Part shown: positions 1 through 8,375 of the stretch, piece by piece
Position numbering within the stretch: the stretch's first letter is position 1
How the letters are laid out: the number at the start of each line of letters is the position of its first letter
NCBI GenBank assembly: GCA_003576535.1
Contig: QXCQ01000132.1
Location: 100,151 to 164,150, forward strand
Length of the DNA: 64,000 nt
Reading direction: 5' to 3'
DNA from: Nakamurella silvestris
Lineage (GTDB): Bacteria > Actinomycetota > Actinomycetes > Mycobacteriales > Nakamurellaceae
Notes under the pieces: generated by a model
Told to the model about the DNA's origin: nothing
The model's input: only the letters and a program-made list of their open reading frames with translations
Databases searched by the model: none
Made by a program: the position numbers and the translations under genes

Positions 1-590
1 TCGACGGCTACCCGCGCGTCGGTGGCACCATCGGGTTCATCGGCCGGTTCGACGAACCCCGCAAGGGGATGCCGATCCTGATCGAGGCCTTCAGCGCCCT
101 GATCGACGACCACCCGGAGCTGAAGCTCCTGGTTGCCGGGACAGGTGATGCCGAGGAACTGCTGGCCGGGTTGGCACCGGAGGTCGCCGCCCGGATCGAG
201 CTGCTCGGCCGGGTGTCCGACGAGGACAAGGCCAGGCTCCTGGCCTCGGTCGACGTCTACTGCGCGCCGAACACCGGCGGCGAGAGCTTCGGGATCATCC
301 TGACCGAGGCGATGAGCGCCGGTGCGGCAGTGGTGGCCAGCGACCTCGATGCCTTCCGCCGGGTGCTCGACGGCGGTGCGGCCGGGACGCTGTTCCCGGT
401 CGGTGACGCCGCAGGTCTGGCCGCGGCGCTGTCCCGGGTGCTCGACGATCCGGCTGCCCGCGCGCGCATGGTCGCAGCGGCCCGTCACCATGTCGCCGGC
501 TTCGACTGGTCGACCGTCGCGGACCGGATCGTCAAGGTGTATGAGACGGTTGTTGCTGCCGACCCCCGTGCTGTCCGCGAAGCGGACTGA
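1..590 (+). CDS. pimA: Phosphatidylinositol mannosyltransferase PimA, C-terminal part (5' end outside window)
   Basis: The reading frame is already open at position 3 and has no start in the window, so only the C-terminal ~195 residues are present. They form the nucleotide-sugar-binding half of a GT-B (GT4) glycosyltransferase: IGFIGRFDEPRKGM, the VAGTGDAEEL strand-loop, and CAPNTGGESFGIILTEAMSAG, the E-x7-E donor-site region of the family. PimA transfers mannose from GDP-mannose to phosphatidylinositol on the inner face of the membrane, the first step of PIM synthesis in actinobacteria. Identification as PimA rather than another GT4 enzyme rests on the GRFDEPRKGM signature and on the Nudix gene that follows, as in mycobacteria. 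The gene ends 101 bp before that neighbour. Confidence 0.85.
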   Translation, partial: DGYPRVGGTIGFIGRFDEPRKGMPILIEAFSALIDDHPELKLLVAGTGDAEELLAGLAPEVAARIELLGRVSDEDKARLLASVDVYCAPNTGGESFGIILTEAMSAGAAVVASDLDAFRRVLDGGAAGTLFPVGDAAGLAAALSRVLDDPAARARMVAAARHHVAGFDWSTVADRIVKVYETVVAADPRAVREAD

Positions 591-691
591 TTCAGGGCCG
601 AGCGCGGCCGCCCCTCTTCGGTGGTGGCATCACGGTGGCGACCGGAGGTCCGGTCGGCCACCACAACACGTAGATCGAAGGGATTCATCGG

Positions 692-1696
692 GTGGGGTAC
701 ATCATCGCGGCGGTCATTCTGGCGCTGCTGATCGCCTCCTTCCGGCTGTGGCGGACCGCCGTCCGGTTGGACCGGCTCCACCTGCGGACGCAGGCCGCAT
801 GGGCCGCACTGGACGGTGCGCTCGCCCGGCGGGCGGTTGCGGCCAGGGCCATCGCCGCGGCGGGGAAGCTGGACCCGGAACTGGCGATCGAGCTGCGTAC
901 GGCCGCCAGGGGGGTGGACGGGGTCGATCCGGAGCAGCGCGCGGACGCCGAGAACGACCTGACCCGGGTGCTGGAGACCCTCCCGGTCGGGATCGAACCC
1001 GATCTGGCGGAGGAGCTCTCCGATGCCGCGGAACGGGTGATCCTGGCCCGCCGGTTCTACAACGATGCGGTGCGCGACACCCGGGCCCTGCGGGACGTGC
1101 TGTTCACCCGGATCTTCCGGCTGGCGGGAACGGCGGCCCTGCCGAACTTCTTCGAGATCGCCGAGTACGAACCTGTCCAGCCGCTGCCCCGGGTGTCGGC
1201 ACGGGTGGTCCTGCTCGACGGGGCCGACCGGGTGCTGCTGTTCCACGGCACCGACCCGCAGCGCGCGGCCACCCGCTGGTGGTTCACGCCCGGCGGCGGG
1301 GTGGAACCGGGGGAGGAGCTCGTCCAGGCAGCCCAACGCGAGTTGATGGAGGAAACCTCGATCGCGGTGGCCCAGGCCGATTTCCAGGGCCCGATCTGGT
1401 GGCGCCGCGCCCGGTTCGCGTTCAACGGTGTCGACTGGGAGTCCACCGAGCACTACTTCCTGGTCCGGGTGACCGAGCATTCGGCCGGGAACCGGGCAGA
1501 TGTGGCGATCAGCACCGACGGGTTCACCGACCTGGAGCGGGAGACCGTCCTCGACCACCGGTGGTGGACGGTGGAGGAGCTGCAGGAGACCTCCGAGACG
1601 ATCTACCCCGTCGAGCTGGCCGCCCGGTTGGTCGAACTGGTCGGGTCCGGGAACCGTCGGCGGACCACCGCAGCCGAGCAGATCCGGATTCGCTGA
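692..1696 (+). CDS. Membrane-anchored Nudix hydrolase family protein (Rv2609c-like)
   Basis: The protein has 334 residues. The GTG start follows a GAAGG Shine-Dalgarno at 677-681. Residues 1-20 (GYIIAAVILALLIASFRLW) form one membrane helix, followed by a mainly helical ~150-residue region and a C-terminal Nudix domain from about residue 165. The Nudix box reads GGGVEPGEELVQAAQRELME then ETS: the catalytic REL-x-EE core is intact, but the closing Gly of the consensus is Ser. Nudix enzymes hydrolyse a nucleoside diphosphate linked to another group; the substrate here is unknown. Position directly after pimA and the TM-plus-Nudix layout match mycobacterial Rv2609c, so a link to cell-envelope lipid metabolism is an inference from context. 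Confidence 0.8.
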   Translation: MGYIIAAVILALLIASFRLWRTAVRLDRLHLRTQAAWAALDGALARRAVAARAIAAAGKLDPELAIELRTAARGVDGVDPEQRADAENDLTRVLETLPVGIEPDLAEELSDAAERVILARRFYNDAVRDTRALRDVLFTRIFRLAGTAALPNFFEIAEYEPVQPLPRVSARVVLLDGADRVLLFHGTDPQRAATRWWFTPGGGVEPGEELVQAAQRELMEETSIAVAQADFQGPIWWRRARFAFNGVDWESTEHYFLVRVTEHSAGNRADVAISTDGFTDLERETVLDHRWWTVEELQETSETIYPVELAARLVELVGSGNRRRTTAAEQIRIR

Positions 1697-1711
1697 GCCG
1701 TCCTCTCCTTC

Positions 1712-1838
1712 TGCGAGTGGGCGGTGGCACCTCAGGATTGGGGGTGTGGGGGTCCGTTCGCGGGTGGGGTGGCGGGTGTTTGTTTCTGCGAGTGGGCGGT
1801 GGCACCCCTGGGTTGGGGGTGTGGGGGTCCGCTCGCGG
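1712..1838 (+). repeat. Two tandem degenerate copies of palindromic repeat family A
   Basis: Two related ~52-bp units (1712-1762 and 1787-1838) each begin TGCGAGTGGGCGGTGGCACC and end GGTGTGGGGGTCCG-t/c-TCGCGGG. They are imperfect relatives of the palindrome seen at 23551, 25129, 25561, 40019, 41712 and 43704. The first begins 16 nt after the Nudix stop codon, so a terminator or mRNA-end role is likely. The rest of the spacer up to the lipoprotein gene shows nothing else recognisable. Confidence 0.6.
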
Positions 1839-1943
1839 GTGGGTGACGCACGCCGGCGGGGAGTGATCTCGGCGCGTGCTCATCGACTCCGCCGGGCGTC
1901 TGGCCTAGCGTGGTCACCGTCGGGCGTAACTGAGAGGCCTTCG

Positions 1944-3023
1944 TTGACCATCCGTGTACTGCATCGCCGTTCCCGCATCGCTGCCGCGCTGGTGCCGTTC
2001 CTGCTGCTGGCCGGTTGCGGTTCGGACCCGAGCCCTGCCCCGCCGGTCCCCGAGACCACACCCGTCGTCGCGAGTTCGACCCCGCCGCCACCGGTGACGA
2101 CCAGCCCCTCCACCAGCGCGGTCACCACCACCAGCAAGCCCCCGGCGGTGAAGAAGACCAGCCCGCTCACCGGTGGCGAGGTGATCGACGGGCCGGTGCT
2201 CGCGGTGAAGATCGACAACACCTCCGCCGGTCGGCCGCAGTTCGGGCTGTCCTCGGCGGACATCGTGTACGTCGAACAGGTCGAGGCCGGGCTGACCCGG
2301 CTGGTCGCGGTTTTCCAGTCGGACCTGCCCACCGAGGTCGGTCCCGTCCGCAGCGTCCGGTCCACCGACGTCGAACTGCTCCAGGCCTACGGCAGCCCCG
2401 GGCTCGTGTTCTCCGGCGGGGCGGGTGGCCCGATGGCCCTGCTGGCCGCCTCACCCATCGTCAACCTCTCCGAGGATTCCCTGCCGCAGTACTTCTGGCG
2501 CTCGGACGCGGCCTCCGCGCCGTACAACCTGCACGTGGATCTGACGAAGATCGCCGAGGCCGACACCGACGTCACCCCGACCACCCCCATCGGTTTCACC
2601 TTCGCCGCCAAGGACAAGCGTCTGGCCACGGCGAAGAAGGTCACCGACATCACCGTGGCGATGGTGACGGAGGTGCAGTTCACCTACACGGGCAGCAAGT
2701 ACCAGGTGGTGCATGACGGGGAGCCGTACGAGGATGCGGGTGGCAACCCGGTGGTGGCCGACAACGTGCTGCTGCAGAACGTGGTCAACGAGCCGGACGG
2801 GACCGTGGACTCCGTCGGCAGTCCGTCGTACGAGACCCACACGGTCGGGGAGGGCACCTTCACCCTGTTCCGGGACGGCCGCGCGATCGACGGCACCTGG
2901 AAGCGGACCGACGTCGACGGCCCCACCACCTACCTCGACGACAAGGGCAAGGCGGTCGACCTCAAACCGGGGAAGAGCTGGGTGCTGCTGGCACCGCAGA
3001 ACTCCACCGTCACCGTCTCCTGA
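1944..3023 (+). CDS. DUF3048 (YerB-like) lipoprotein
   Basis: The predicted start is TTG, chosen because GAGAGG (1932-1937) sits 6 nt upstream and because translation from here gives a clean lipoprotein signal: RRSRIAAALVPFLLLAGC. The lipobox LLAGC predicts lipidation of the Cys and anchoring outside the membrane. A Pro/Thr/Ser-rich linker (about residues 30-75) precedes a DUF3048 domain with its typical runs VLAVKIDNTSAGRPQ, ADIVYVEQVEAGLTRLVAVF and VGPVRSVRSTD. The 359-residue length fits the family. The biochemical function of DUF3048 is not known to me. It is the last gene before pdxS, separated by a 151-bp spacer. Confidence 0.85.
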   Translation: MTIRVLHRRSRIAAALVPFLLLAGCGSDPSPAPPVPETTPVVASSTPPPPVTTSPSTSAVTTTSKPPAVKKTSPLTGGEVIDGPVLAVKIDNTSAGRPQFGLSSADIVYVEQVEAGLTRLVAVFQSDLPTEVGPVRSVRSTDVELLQAYGSPGLVFSGGAGGPMALLAASPIVNLSEDSLPQYFWRSDAASAPYNLHVDLTKIAEADTDVTPTTPIGFTFAAKDKRLATAKKVTDITVAMVTEVQFTYTGSKYQVVHDGEPYEDAGGNPVVADNVLLQNVVNEPDGTVDSVGSPSYETHTVGEGTFTLFRDGRAIDGTWKRTDVDGPTTYLDDKGKAVDLKPGKSWVLLAPQNSTVTVS

Positions 3024-3174
3024 CCCGTCGCGCACCGGCACGACCACCGGGGCTGATCAGGCGCGGTGACGCGCGTAGGCTTCATTCGTTCGGGACGGCG
3101 CACATTCCGCTGCCGCCCGCAGGTTTCCCGAGGGATTCTTCGGGGATTTGACCGTCTAAAGAGGAGTACTGATC

Positions 3175-4119
3175 GTGAGCGCGAATGTGGTGGACCTGTC
3201 CGCCGGGCATCCCAATGACCATTCCGACGACCAAACCAGTGCCACCGGTACTTCCCGGGTCAAGCGCGGTATGGCCGAAATGCTCAAGGGCGGCGTCATT
3301 ATGGACGTGGTCACGGCCGAGCAGGCGAAGATCGCCGAGGACGCGGGCGCGGTGGCCGTCATGGCGCTGGAGCGGGTTCCTGCGGACATCCGCGCCCAGG
3401 GTGGCGTCTCCCGGATGAGCGACCCGGACATGATCGATTCGATCATCGCCGCCGTGTCCATCCCGGTCATGGCCAAGGCGCGGATCGGGCATTTCGTCGA
3501 GGCGCAGGTGCTGCAGTCCCTGGGTGTGGACTACATCGACGAGTCCGAGGTGCTGACCCCGGCCGATTACGCCAACCACATCGACAAGTGGCGCTTCACG
3601 GTTCCTTTCGTGTGTGGCGCGACGAACCTCGGTGAGGCCCTGCGTCGTATCAACGAGGGTGCGGCGATGATCCGTTCCAAGGGTGAGGCCGGCACGGGCG
3701 ACGTCTCCAACGCCACCACCCACATGCGTCAGATCGGCGGCGAGATCCGCCGGTTGACCTCCCTGTCCGCCGACGAGCTGTACGTCGCGGCCAAGGATCT
3801 GCAGGCCCCGTACGACCTGGTCGTCGAGGTGGCCCGGACCGGCAAGCTGCCGGTGGTCATGTTCACGGCCGGTGGGATCGCCACCCCGGCCGATGCCGCG
3901 ATGATGATGCAGCTCGGTGCCGAGGGTGTTTTCGTCGGTTCCGGCATCTTCAAGTCCGGCAACCCGGCCGAGCGCGCCGCCGCCGTCGTCAAGGCCACCA
4001 CCTTCTTCGACGACCCCGACGTCATCGCCAAGGTCTCCCGCGGTCTGGGCGAGGCGATGGTCGGTATCAACGTCGCCGACATCCCGGTGCCGCACCGGCT
4101 CGCCGAGCGCGGCTGGTAG
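3175..4119 (+). CDS. pdxS: Pyridoxal 5'-phosphate synthase lyase subunit PdxS
   Basis: PdxS condenses ribose 5-phosphate, glyceraldehyde 3-phosphate and ammonia (supplied by the glutaminase PdxT) into PLP. It forms a cytosolic dodecameric (beta/alpha)8 ring. The 314-residue protein carries the hallmark segments [40 protein letters not shown] with the imine-forming lysine at residue 101, [13 protein letters not shown], and [11 protein letters not shown] with the second catalytic lysine at residue 169. The GTG start lies behind GAGGAG. About 20 extra N-terminal residues precede the conserved core. Its partner pdxT is 2.5 kb downstream rather than adjacent, because a regulator/transporter-like pair intervenes. 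Confidence 0.97.
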   Translation: MSANVVDLSAGHPNDHSDDQTSATGTSRVKRGMAEMLKGGVIMDVVTAEQAKIAEDAGAVAVMALERVPADIRAQGGVSRMSDPDMIDSIIAAVSIPVMAKARIGHFVEAQVLQSLGVDYIDESEVLTPADYANHIDKWRFTVPFVCGATNLGEALRRINEGAAMIRSKGEAGTGDVSNATTHMRQIGGEIRRLTSLSADELYVAAKDLQAPYDLVVEVARTGKLPVVMFTAGGIATPADAAMMMQLGAEGVFVGSGIFKSGNPAERAAAVVKATTFFDDPDVIAKVSRGLGEAMVGINVADIPVPHRLAERGW

Positions 4120-4135
4120 GAAGTTCGACGAGGTC

Positions 4136-4173
4136 AGGACCTCAGTGGTGAAATATCCAGCCGCTGAGGTCCT
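4136..4173. terminator. Inverted repeat between convergent pdxS and the MocR gene
   Basis: AGGACCTCAG (4136-4145) and CTGAGGTCCT (4164-4173) form a perfect 10-bp stem with an 18-nt loop. It begins 17 nt after the pdxS stop and lies 25 nt beyond the stop of the opposing regulator gene, so it could end transcription from both sides. There is no clear U-tract. Confidence 0.6.
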
Positions 4174-4197
4174 CATCTCGGGTCCGGGCCGGATCGC

Positions 4198-5733
4198 TCA
4201 GGTGATCCACCGGTCCAGGGTGGCCGGCCGGGCCGTCTGTGCCCGCTCGGCCACCGTGGCCAGCCGACGCACCGCCGTGACCATGCTGTCCGGGGGCAGG
4301 GTGAACGGCAGTCGCAGGAACCCGTCCATGGTGCCGTCCGGGCCGAACCGTGGGCCGGGGACGATCTGCACCCCGGCGGCGGGGGCCAGCCGGGCCAGTT
4401 CGGTCGCGTACGGTCCGGGCAGTTGCACCCACAGGCTTGCGCCACCCGCGGGACGGGTGGGCCGCCACGCGGGGAGATGTTCGGCCAGCGCGCCCAGCAG
4501 GGCAGCGCAGCTGGTCGCCAGCCGCTGCCGCTGGATCGACAGCGCGTCCTCGGCGTCGGCCAGCAACCGCGCCACCACGAGTTGGTCGAACACCGGCCCG
4601 GCCATGTCACCGATGCTGCGGGACTGGGCCAGTCGGCCGACCAGAGCGGGGGTGGCGCGGATCCAGCCGACCCGCAGCCCGCCCCACAACGATTTCGACA
4701 CCGATCCCAGGCTGATGACGGCGCCGCGGGGATCGAGGGCGGCCATGCTCGGCGGCAACGGGCCGGTACCGGGGAAGGCCACGTCACGCAGGGACTCGTC
4801 CACCACCAGGGTGGTCGAGGTGCTGGCCGCCGCGTCGATCAGTTCGGTGCGGGTCCGGGTGTCCATCAATGCGCCGATGGGGTTCTGGAAGTCGGGGATC
4901 AGATAGGCCAGCCGCGGCGCGGCCTGCCTCATCGCCGACCGGATCAGCTCGGTGTCCCAGGGCCGGTCGGAGTCCACTCGTAGGCCGAAGGGCGCCGGTA
5001 CCCGTTTTTGTGCGCGGACCGCGTCCAGGGCCAGCGGGTAGGTCGGACATTCCAGCAGCACCCGGTCGGCCGGGCCGGAGAGTTCGGCCAGGACCAGGCT
5101 CCAGGCGTGCTGGGCCCCGTTGGTGACGAGGATCTGTTCGGGGTCGGTGGGGGCACCGGCGGCGGTATACCTCTCGGCGATGACGGTCCGCAGGGCGGGA
5201 AGGCCGAGCGGGAAGTACCCGTCCGAGGCGAGGTAGCCGGGCAGTTCCTCGGTGGCCGCCGCCACCGCCCGGGTGACCGGTTCGAGCGGGGCCGGCAGGC
5301 TGGCCGTGGTCAGGTCGATCCGGTCGGCCGGCAGGTCCTGCGGTTTGAGCCAGGTGCCGAACCCGGAGGTGGGAACCGATCCGAGAGGGAAGTGCAGCTG
5401 ACTGCCCGACCCGCGGCGGCTGGAGATCCAGCCCTCCTCGCGGAGCAGGGCGTAGGCCGCCGCGACGGTGGAACGGGAGAGTCCGGCGGCGGCGGCCAGT
5501 TCCCGCTCACTGGGCAGACCGGTGTTGACGGCAAGGCGGCCGTCGAGCAGGGAGGCCCTGATCCGTTCGGCCAGCAGGCGGTAGCCGGCGGGTTGGCCGG
5601 AGGGCTCGGCCCGTGTGCTGGGGGACGGGGCTGCGGAAGCCGTGCTGCGGGCGTCGCCGCCGGTGCCGCCGGTTGGGCCGGCATCGATCCGGATGTGACG
5701 GACAAGGGTCGGCGCGGATACCCGGGTGCTCAT
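4198..5733 (-). CDS. MocR-type (GntR family) transcriptional regulator, YczR-like
   Basis: The 511-residue protein has a ~50-residue low-complexity N-terminus. A GntR-type winged helix follows at about 50-115 (GLPSERELAAAAGLSRSTVA ... REEGWISSRRGSG). The rest is a class-I aminotransferase fold whose SVSKSLWGGLRVG motif holds the PLP-binding lysine (residue 347). MocR proteins sense PLP or its adducts through this domain. The gene is divergent from a YczE-type membrane protein; a MocR group paired with yczE has been described (YczR). It also lies between pdxS and pdxT, so it could be a PdxR controlling vitamin B6 synthesis. The shared divergent promoter favours YczR; the location keeps PdxR open. 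No strong Shine-Dalgarno precedes the ATG. Confidence 0.88.
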   Translation of the reverse strand: MSTRVSAPTLVRHIRIDAGPTGGTGGDARSTASAAPSPSTRAEPSGQPAGYRLLAERIRASLLDGRLAVNTGLPSERELAAAAGLSRSTVAAAYALLREEGWISSRRGSGSQLHFPLGSVPTSGFGTWLKPQDLPADRIDLTTASLPAPLEPVTRAVAAATEELPGYLASDGYFPLGLPALRTVIAERYTAAGAPTDPEQILVTNGAQHAWSLVLAELSGPADRVLLECPTYPLALDAVRAQKRVPAPFGLRVDSDRPWDTELIRSAMRQAAPRLAYLIPDFQNPIGALMDTRTRTELIDAAASTSTTLVVDESLRDVAFPGTGPLPPSMAALDPRGAVISLGSVSKSLWGGLRVGWIRATPALVGRLAQSRSIGDMAGPVFDQLVVARLLADAEDALSIQRQRLATSCAALLGALAEHLPAWRPTRPAGGASLWVQLPGPYATELARLAPAAGVQIVPGPRFGPDGTMDGFLRLPFTLPPDSMVTAVRRLATVAERAQTARPATLDRWIT

Positions 5734-5742
5734 CCAGCCACT

Positions 5743-5807
5743 TTCTCACGATTGGCTCTGTTCTGGCAGGCCAATCATCGAGATAGTGAGAATATGCCAG
5801 GCCAATC
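5743..5807. promoter_or_regulatory. Candidate MocR operator in the divergent yczR-like/yczE-like spacer
   Basis: The 60-bp spacer contains nested inverted repeats: TTCTCAC (5743-5749) with GTGAGAA (5786-5792), and GATTGGC (5750-5756) with GCCAATC (5770-5776). CAGGCCAATC also occurs as an exact direct repeat at 5767-5776 and 5798-5807, 31 bp apart, the second copy lying inside the first codons of the membrane-protein gene. Repeats about three helical turns apart suit a dimeric MocR regulator. This is inferred from symmetry and position only. Confidence 0.55.
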
Positions 5808-6585
5808 CGATTCCACCGCGGAATCCACCACCTCCTCCTCCAGCTCTCCAGCCACCCCCGCAGCCACCCCGACACCGTCGCGCGGGTTGCTGCGTTTCCT
5901 CCAGCCCATCCCGGTCGACCGTCGTCCGCGCCGGTTCACTCAGCTGTTCCTCGGTCTGCTGCTCTACGGGTTCTCGTTGGCCATGATGGTGCGGGCCTCC
6001 CTCGGGCTCGATCCCTGGGACGTCTTCCACCAGGGGGTGGCCCAGTACCTGCCGTTCAGTTTCGGGGTGGTGATCATCCTCGTCTCGATCCTGGTGCTGC
6101 TGCTGTGGATCCCGATGAAACAGCGTCCCGGTGTCGGCACTCTGTGCAATGCCGTGATCGTCGGCCTGGCCACCGACGCCGGTCTGGCGATCCTGCCGGC
6201 CATGGACAACCTGGCCGTCCAGATCAGCGTGATGGTGCTGTCGGTCCCGGTCAACGCCCTCGCCGGCAGCCTCTACATCGGTGCCGGCCTCGGGCCGGGT
6301 GCCCGGGACGGCCTGATGACCGGCCTGGTCCGCAAGGGGGTCGGATCGGTTCGGGTGGTCCGTACCGGGATCGAGGGGACCGTGCTGCTCCTGGGCTGGC
6401 TCCTGGGCGGTGTGGTCGGGGTCGGAACAGTCTTGTACGCCTTCGGTATCGGGCCGCTGCTGCACATGCTGATGCCGCATTTCGCCCTCGATCGACCGGC
6501 CGCTGCCGTCGCGTCGCCCAGGGCCACGGAAACCGCTGGTGGTCGACGGTGGGGTCGACGGACACGGTTGGCCGAGGCCGAATGA
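5794..6585 (+). CDS. YczE/YitT-type integral membrane protein
   Basis: The protein has 263 residues. The ATG at 5794 is the start that fits the divergent layout; it lies so close to the putative operator that the mRNA may be leaderless. A Ser/Thr/Pro-rich cytoplasmic N-terminus (~45 residues) is followed by about five hydrophobic segments (LFLGLLLYGFSLAMMVRASL, FGVVIILVSILVLLLWIPM and others). The YczE hallmarks ASLGLDPWDVFHQG, GAGLGPGARDGLMTGL and VRTGIEGTVLLLGWLLGG are present. The biochemical role of YczE proteins is unsettled. Pairing with a PLP-binding MocR regulator, between pdxS and pdxT, suggests transport or sensing tied to B6 or amino-group metabolism; that is inference. Confidence 0.82.
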   Translation: MPGQSDSTAESTTSSSSSPATPAATPTPSRGLLRFLQPIPVDRRPRRFTQLFLGLLLYGFSLAMMVRASLGLDPWDVFHQGVAQYLPFSFGVVIILVSILVLLLWIPMKQRPGVGTLCNAVIVGLATDAGLAILPAMDNLAVQISVMVLSVPVNALAGSLYIGAGLGPGARDGLMTGLVRKGVGSVRVVRTGIEGTVLLLGWLLGGVVGVGTVLYAFGIGPLLHMLMPHFALDRPAAAVASPRATETAGGRRWGRRTRLAEAE

Positions 6586-6636
6586 ACCGGTCGCGCCCGG
6601 GATTTCCGCCCCGCCCGTTCGGGTTACAGTCCGATC

Positions 6637-7284
6637 GTGCCTACTGATCCCGCCGTGTCCGTCGAACCGACCGCGCCCGATGCCGACGACCCCACCCGCC
6701 CGCTGATCGGGGTGCTCGCCCTGCAGGGCGACGTGCGTGAACATCGCCGGGCCCTGGAGAAGTCCGGGGCGCGGACGATCCCGGTACGCCGCCCGGCCGA
6801 GTTGGCCCGGGTCGACGGGATCGTCCTGCCCGGTGGGGAGTCGACCACGATCTCCCGGCTGCTGGACGTGTTCGAGCTGCGGGATCTGCTGTCCGATCGG
6901 CTCGCCGGCGGCCTCCCGGCCTACGGTTCCTGCGCCGGGATGATCATGCTGGCGACCGAGATCCTGGATGCCCGTTCGGGACAGGTACCGCTCGCGGCCC
7001 TGGACATCACCGTGCGCCGCAACGCTTTCGGGCGTCAGGTGGACTCCTTCGAGGCCACCATCCCGGTCCTCGGGGTGCCGGGGGAGGACATGCACGCCGT
7101 TTTCATCCGCGCGCCCTGGGTGGAGTCGGTCGGTGACGGGGTCCAGGTGCTGGCCGCGGTGGACGGCCATCCGGTCGCCGTCAGGTCCGAGCGGGTCCTG
7201 GCCACCTCCTTCCACCCGGAGATCACGGGGGACACCCGGATCCACCGGCTGTTCGTCGAGATGGTGACCGACACGCGGGTGTGA
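6637..7284 (+). CDS. pdxT: Pyridoxal 5'-phosphate synthase glutaminase subunit PdxT
   Basis: PdxT releases ammonia from glutamine and passes it to PdxS. The 215-residue protein shows the class-I amidotransferase fold: [26 protein letters not shown], and nucleophile elbow YGSCAGM with Cys99. The catalytic His193/Glu195 lie in SFHPEITGD. The GTG start gives a ~20-residue N-terminal tail before the conserved core; no good Shine-Dalgarno is visible. It is separated from pdxS by the regulator/YczE pair, whereas in many genomes pdxS and pdxT are adjacent. It lies 51 bp after the YczE-like gene on the same strand, so it may be co-transcribed with it. Confidence 0.96.
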   Translation: MPTDPAVSVEPTAPDADDPTRPLIGVLALQGDVREHRRALEKSGARTIPVRRPAELARVDGIVLPGGESTTISRLLDVFELRDLLSDRLAGGLPAYGSCAGMIMLATEILDARSGQVPLAALDITVRRNAFGRQVDSFEATIPVLGVPGEDMHAVFIRAPWVESVGDGVQVLAAVDGHPVAVRSERVLATSFHPEITGDTRIHRLFVEMVTDTRV

Positions 7285-7376
7285 CCCGACCCGGATCGGC
7301 CCGGAGTGCCAGGTCGGCTGCCTGGTGACCGGAAATGCGGCCGCGAAGTGTGGCCGCCCGTTGTGGTGGCCTCCAG

Positions 7377-7407
7377 TAGAATCATCGGGCCGGGCCCCAG
7401 GCCCGAT
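7377..7407 (+). promoter_or_regulatory. Candidate -10 element and hairpin ahead of yebC
   Basis: TAGAAT (7377-7382) fits the actinobacterial -10 pattern TANNNT. It is followed at once by a perfect 8-bp stem, ATCGGGCC (7384-7391) and GGCCCGAT (7400-7407). The hairpin could instead end pdxT transcription. A good -35 is not evident. Confidence 0.4.
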
Positions 7408-7442
7408 CTGAACTCTCGATACCGGTTAGGGGCTAACGCGCG

Positions 7443-8201
7443 ATGAGCGGCCACTCCAAGTGGGCAACCACGAAGCACCAAAAGGCGGCCAAGGACGCCA
7501 AGCGGAGCAAGAACTTCGCCAAGCTGATCAAGAACATCGAGGTGGCAGCCCGTACCGGCGGTGGCGACATCAACGGCAACCCGACCTTGTACGACGCCGT
7601 CCAGCGGGCGAAGAAGGAATCCGTCCCGAAGGACAACATCGATCGCGCGCTCAAGCGCGGATCCGGTGAGGACTCCTCCGGTGTGGAGTACACCTCCATC
7701 ACGTACGAAGGGTACGGGCCGAACGGCATCGCGATCATGATCGAGTGCCTCACCGAGAACCGGAACCGGGCCGCCTCCGAGGTGCGGGTGGCCGTCACCC
7801 GCAACGGCGGCAACATGGCCGACATCGGGTCGGTGTCCTACCTCTTCAACCGCAAGGGTGTGGTGGTGGTCCCCAAGGGTGACCTCACCGAGGACGATCT
7901 GCTGCTCACCGTGCTGGACGCGGGCGCCGAGGAGATCACCGACCAGGGCGAGACCTTCGAGATCATCTCCGACGCCGGCGACATGATGGCCGTGCGGACG
8001 GCGTTGATCGATGCCGGGATCGAGTACGACTCGGTGGACCTGACCTTCCTGCCCACCCTGCAGGTGCCGGTCGACGTCGAGGTGGCCCGCAAGTTCCTCA
8101 AGCTGCTCGACGCCATCGAGGACCTGGACGACGTCCAGAACGTCTACACCAACGTCGACATCTCCGACGAGGTCGGTGCCCAGCTCGAAGAAGACGACTG
8201 A
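7443..8201 (+). CDS. YebC/PmpR family translation or transcription factor
   Basis: The 252-residue protein matches the family throughout: N-terminal [19 protein letters not shown], central [20 protein letters not shown], then [27 protein letters not shown] and the acidic C-terminal half. The ATG lies behind AGGGG at 7429-7433. YebC proteins were first named as DNA-binding regulators; more recent work links members to easing ribosome stalling at proline stretches. The position upstream of ruvC is the usual bacterial arrangement. No truncation is visible. Confidence 0.95.
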   Translation: MSGHSKWATTKHQKAAKDAKRSKNFAKLIKNIEVAARTGGGDINGNPTLYDAVQRAKKESVPKDNIDRALKRGSGEDSSGVEYTSITYEGYGPNGIAIMIECLTENRNRAASEVRVAVTRNGGNMADIGSVSYLFNRKGVVVVPKGDLTEDDLLLTVLDAGAEEITDQGETFEIISDAGDMMAVRTALIDAGIEYDSVDLTFLPTLQVPVDVEVARKFLKLLDAIEDLDDVQNVYTNVDISDEVGAQLEEDD

Positions 8202-8215
8202 CACGTTCTTTCCCT

Positions 8216-8277
8216 CCGCGCTCCTTCCCGACAACCGCGCTTCCTGCAACGCGCGCGGGGGTTGGGAAGGAGCGCGG
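8216..8277. repeat. 62-bp palindromic repeat, family C (copy 1)
   Basis: CCGCGCTCCTTCCCGACAACC pairs imperfectly with GGGGGTTGGGAAGGAGCGCG. The element begins 15 nt after the yebC stop. A second 62-bp copy with the same outer arms occurs at 30001-30062 after aspS. The likely role is a transcript 3' end. Confidence 0.7.
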
Positions 8278-8322
8278 TGGCGTCTTACCGGCGTGGCGCA
8301 CGAGCGGAACCGGTCGGCCCGG

Positions 8323-8352
8323 TAATCTTCCGGGCAAGACGAACACGTGTTC
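8323..8352 (+). promoter_or_regulatory. LexA (SOS) box and -10 element of ruvCAB
   Basis: GAACACGTGTTC (8341-8352) is a perfect GAAC-N4-GTTC LexA site, flanked as CGAAC...GTTCG. It lies 24 nt before the ruvC start and 13 nt after a TAATCT -10 candidate (8323-8328), so LexA would sit over the transcription start. LexA control of ruvC is known in mycobacteria. Confidence 0.8.
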
Positions 8353-8375
8353 GGTTGTGACGGAGGTTCGGCGCT

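Noticed and set aside
1500-1943. In-frame extension of the DUF3048 lipoprotein upstream of the TTG
   Set aside because: It overlaps the Nudix gene and the repeats, and would bury the lipoprotein signal peptide.
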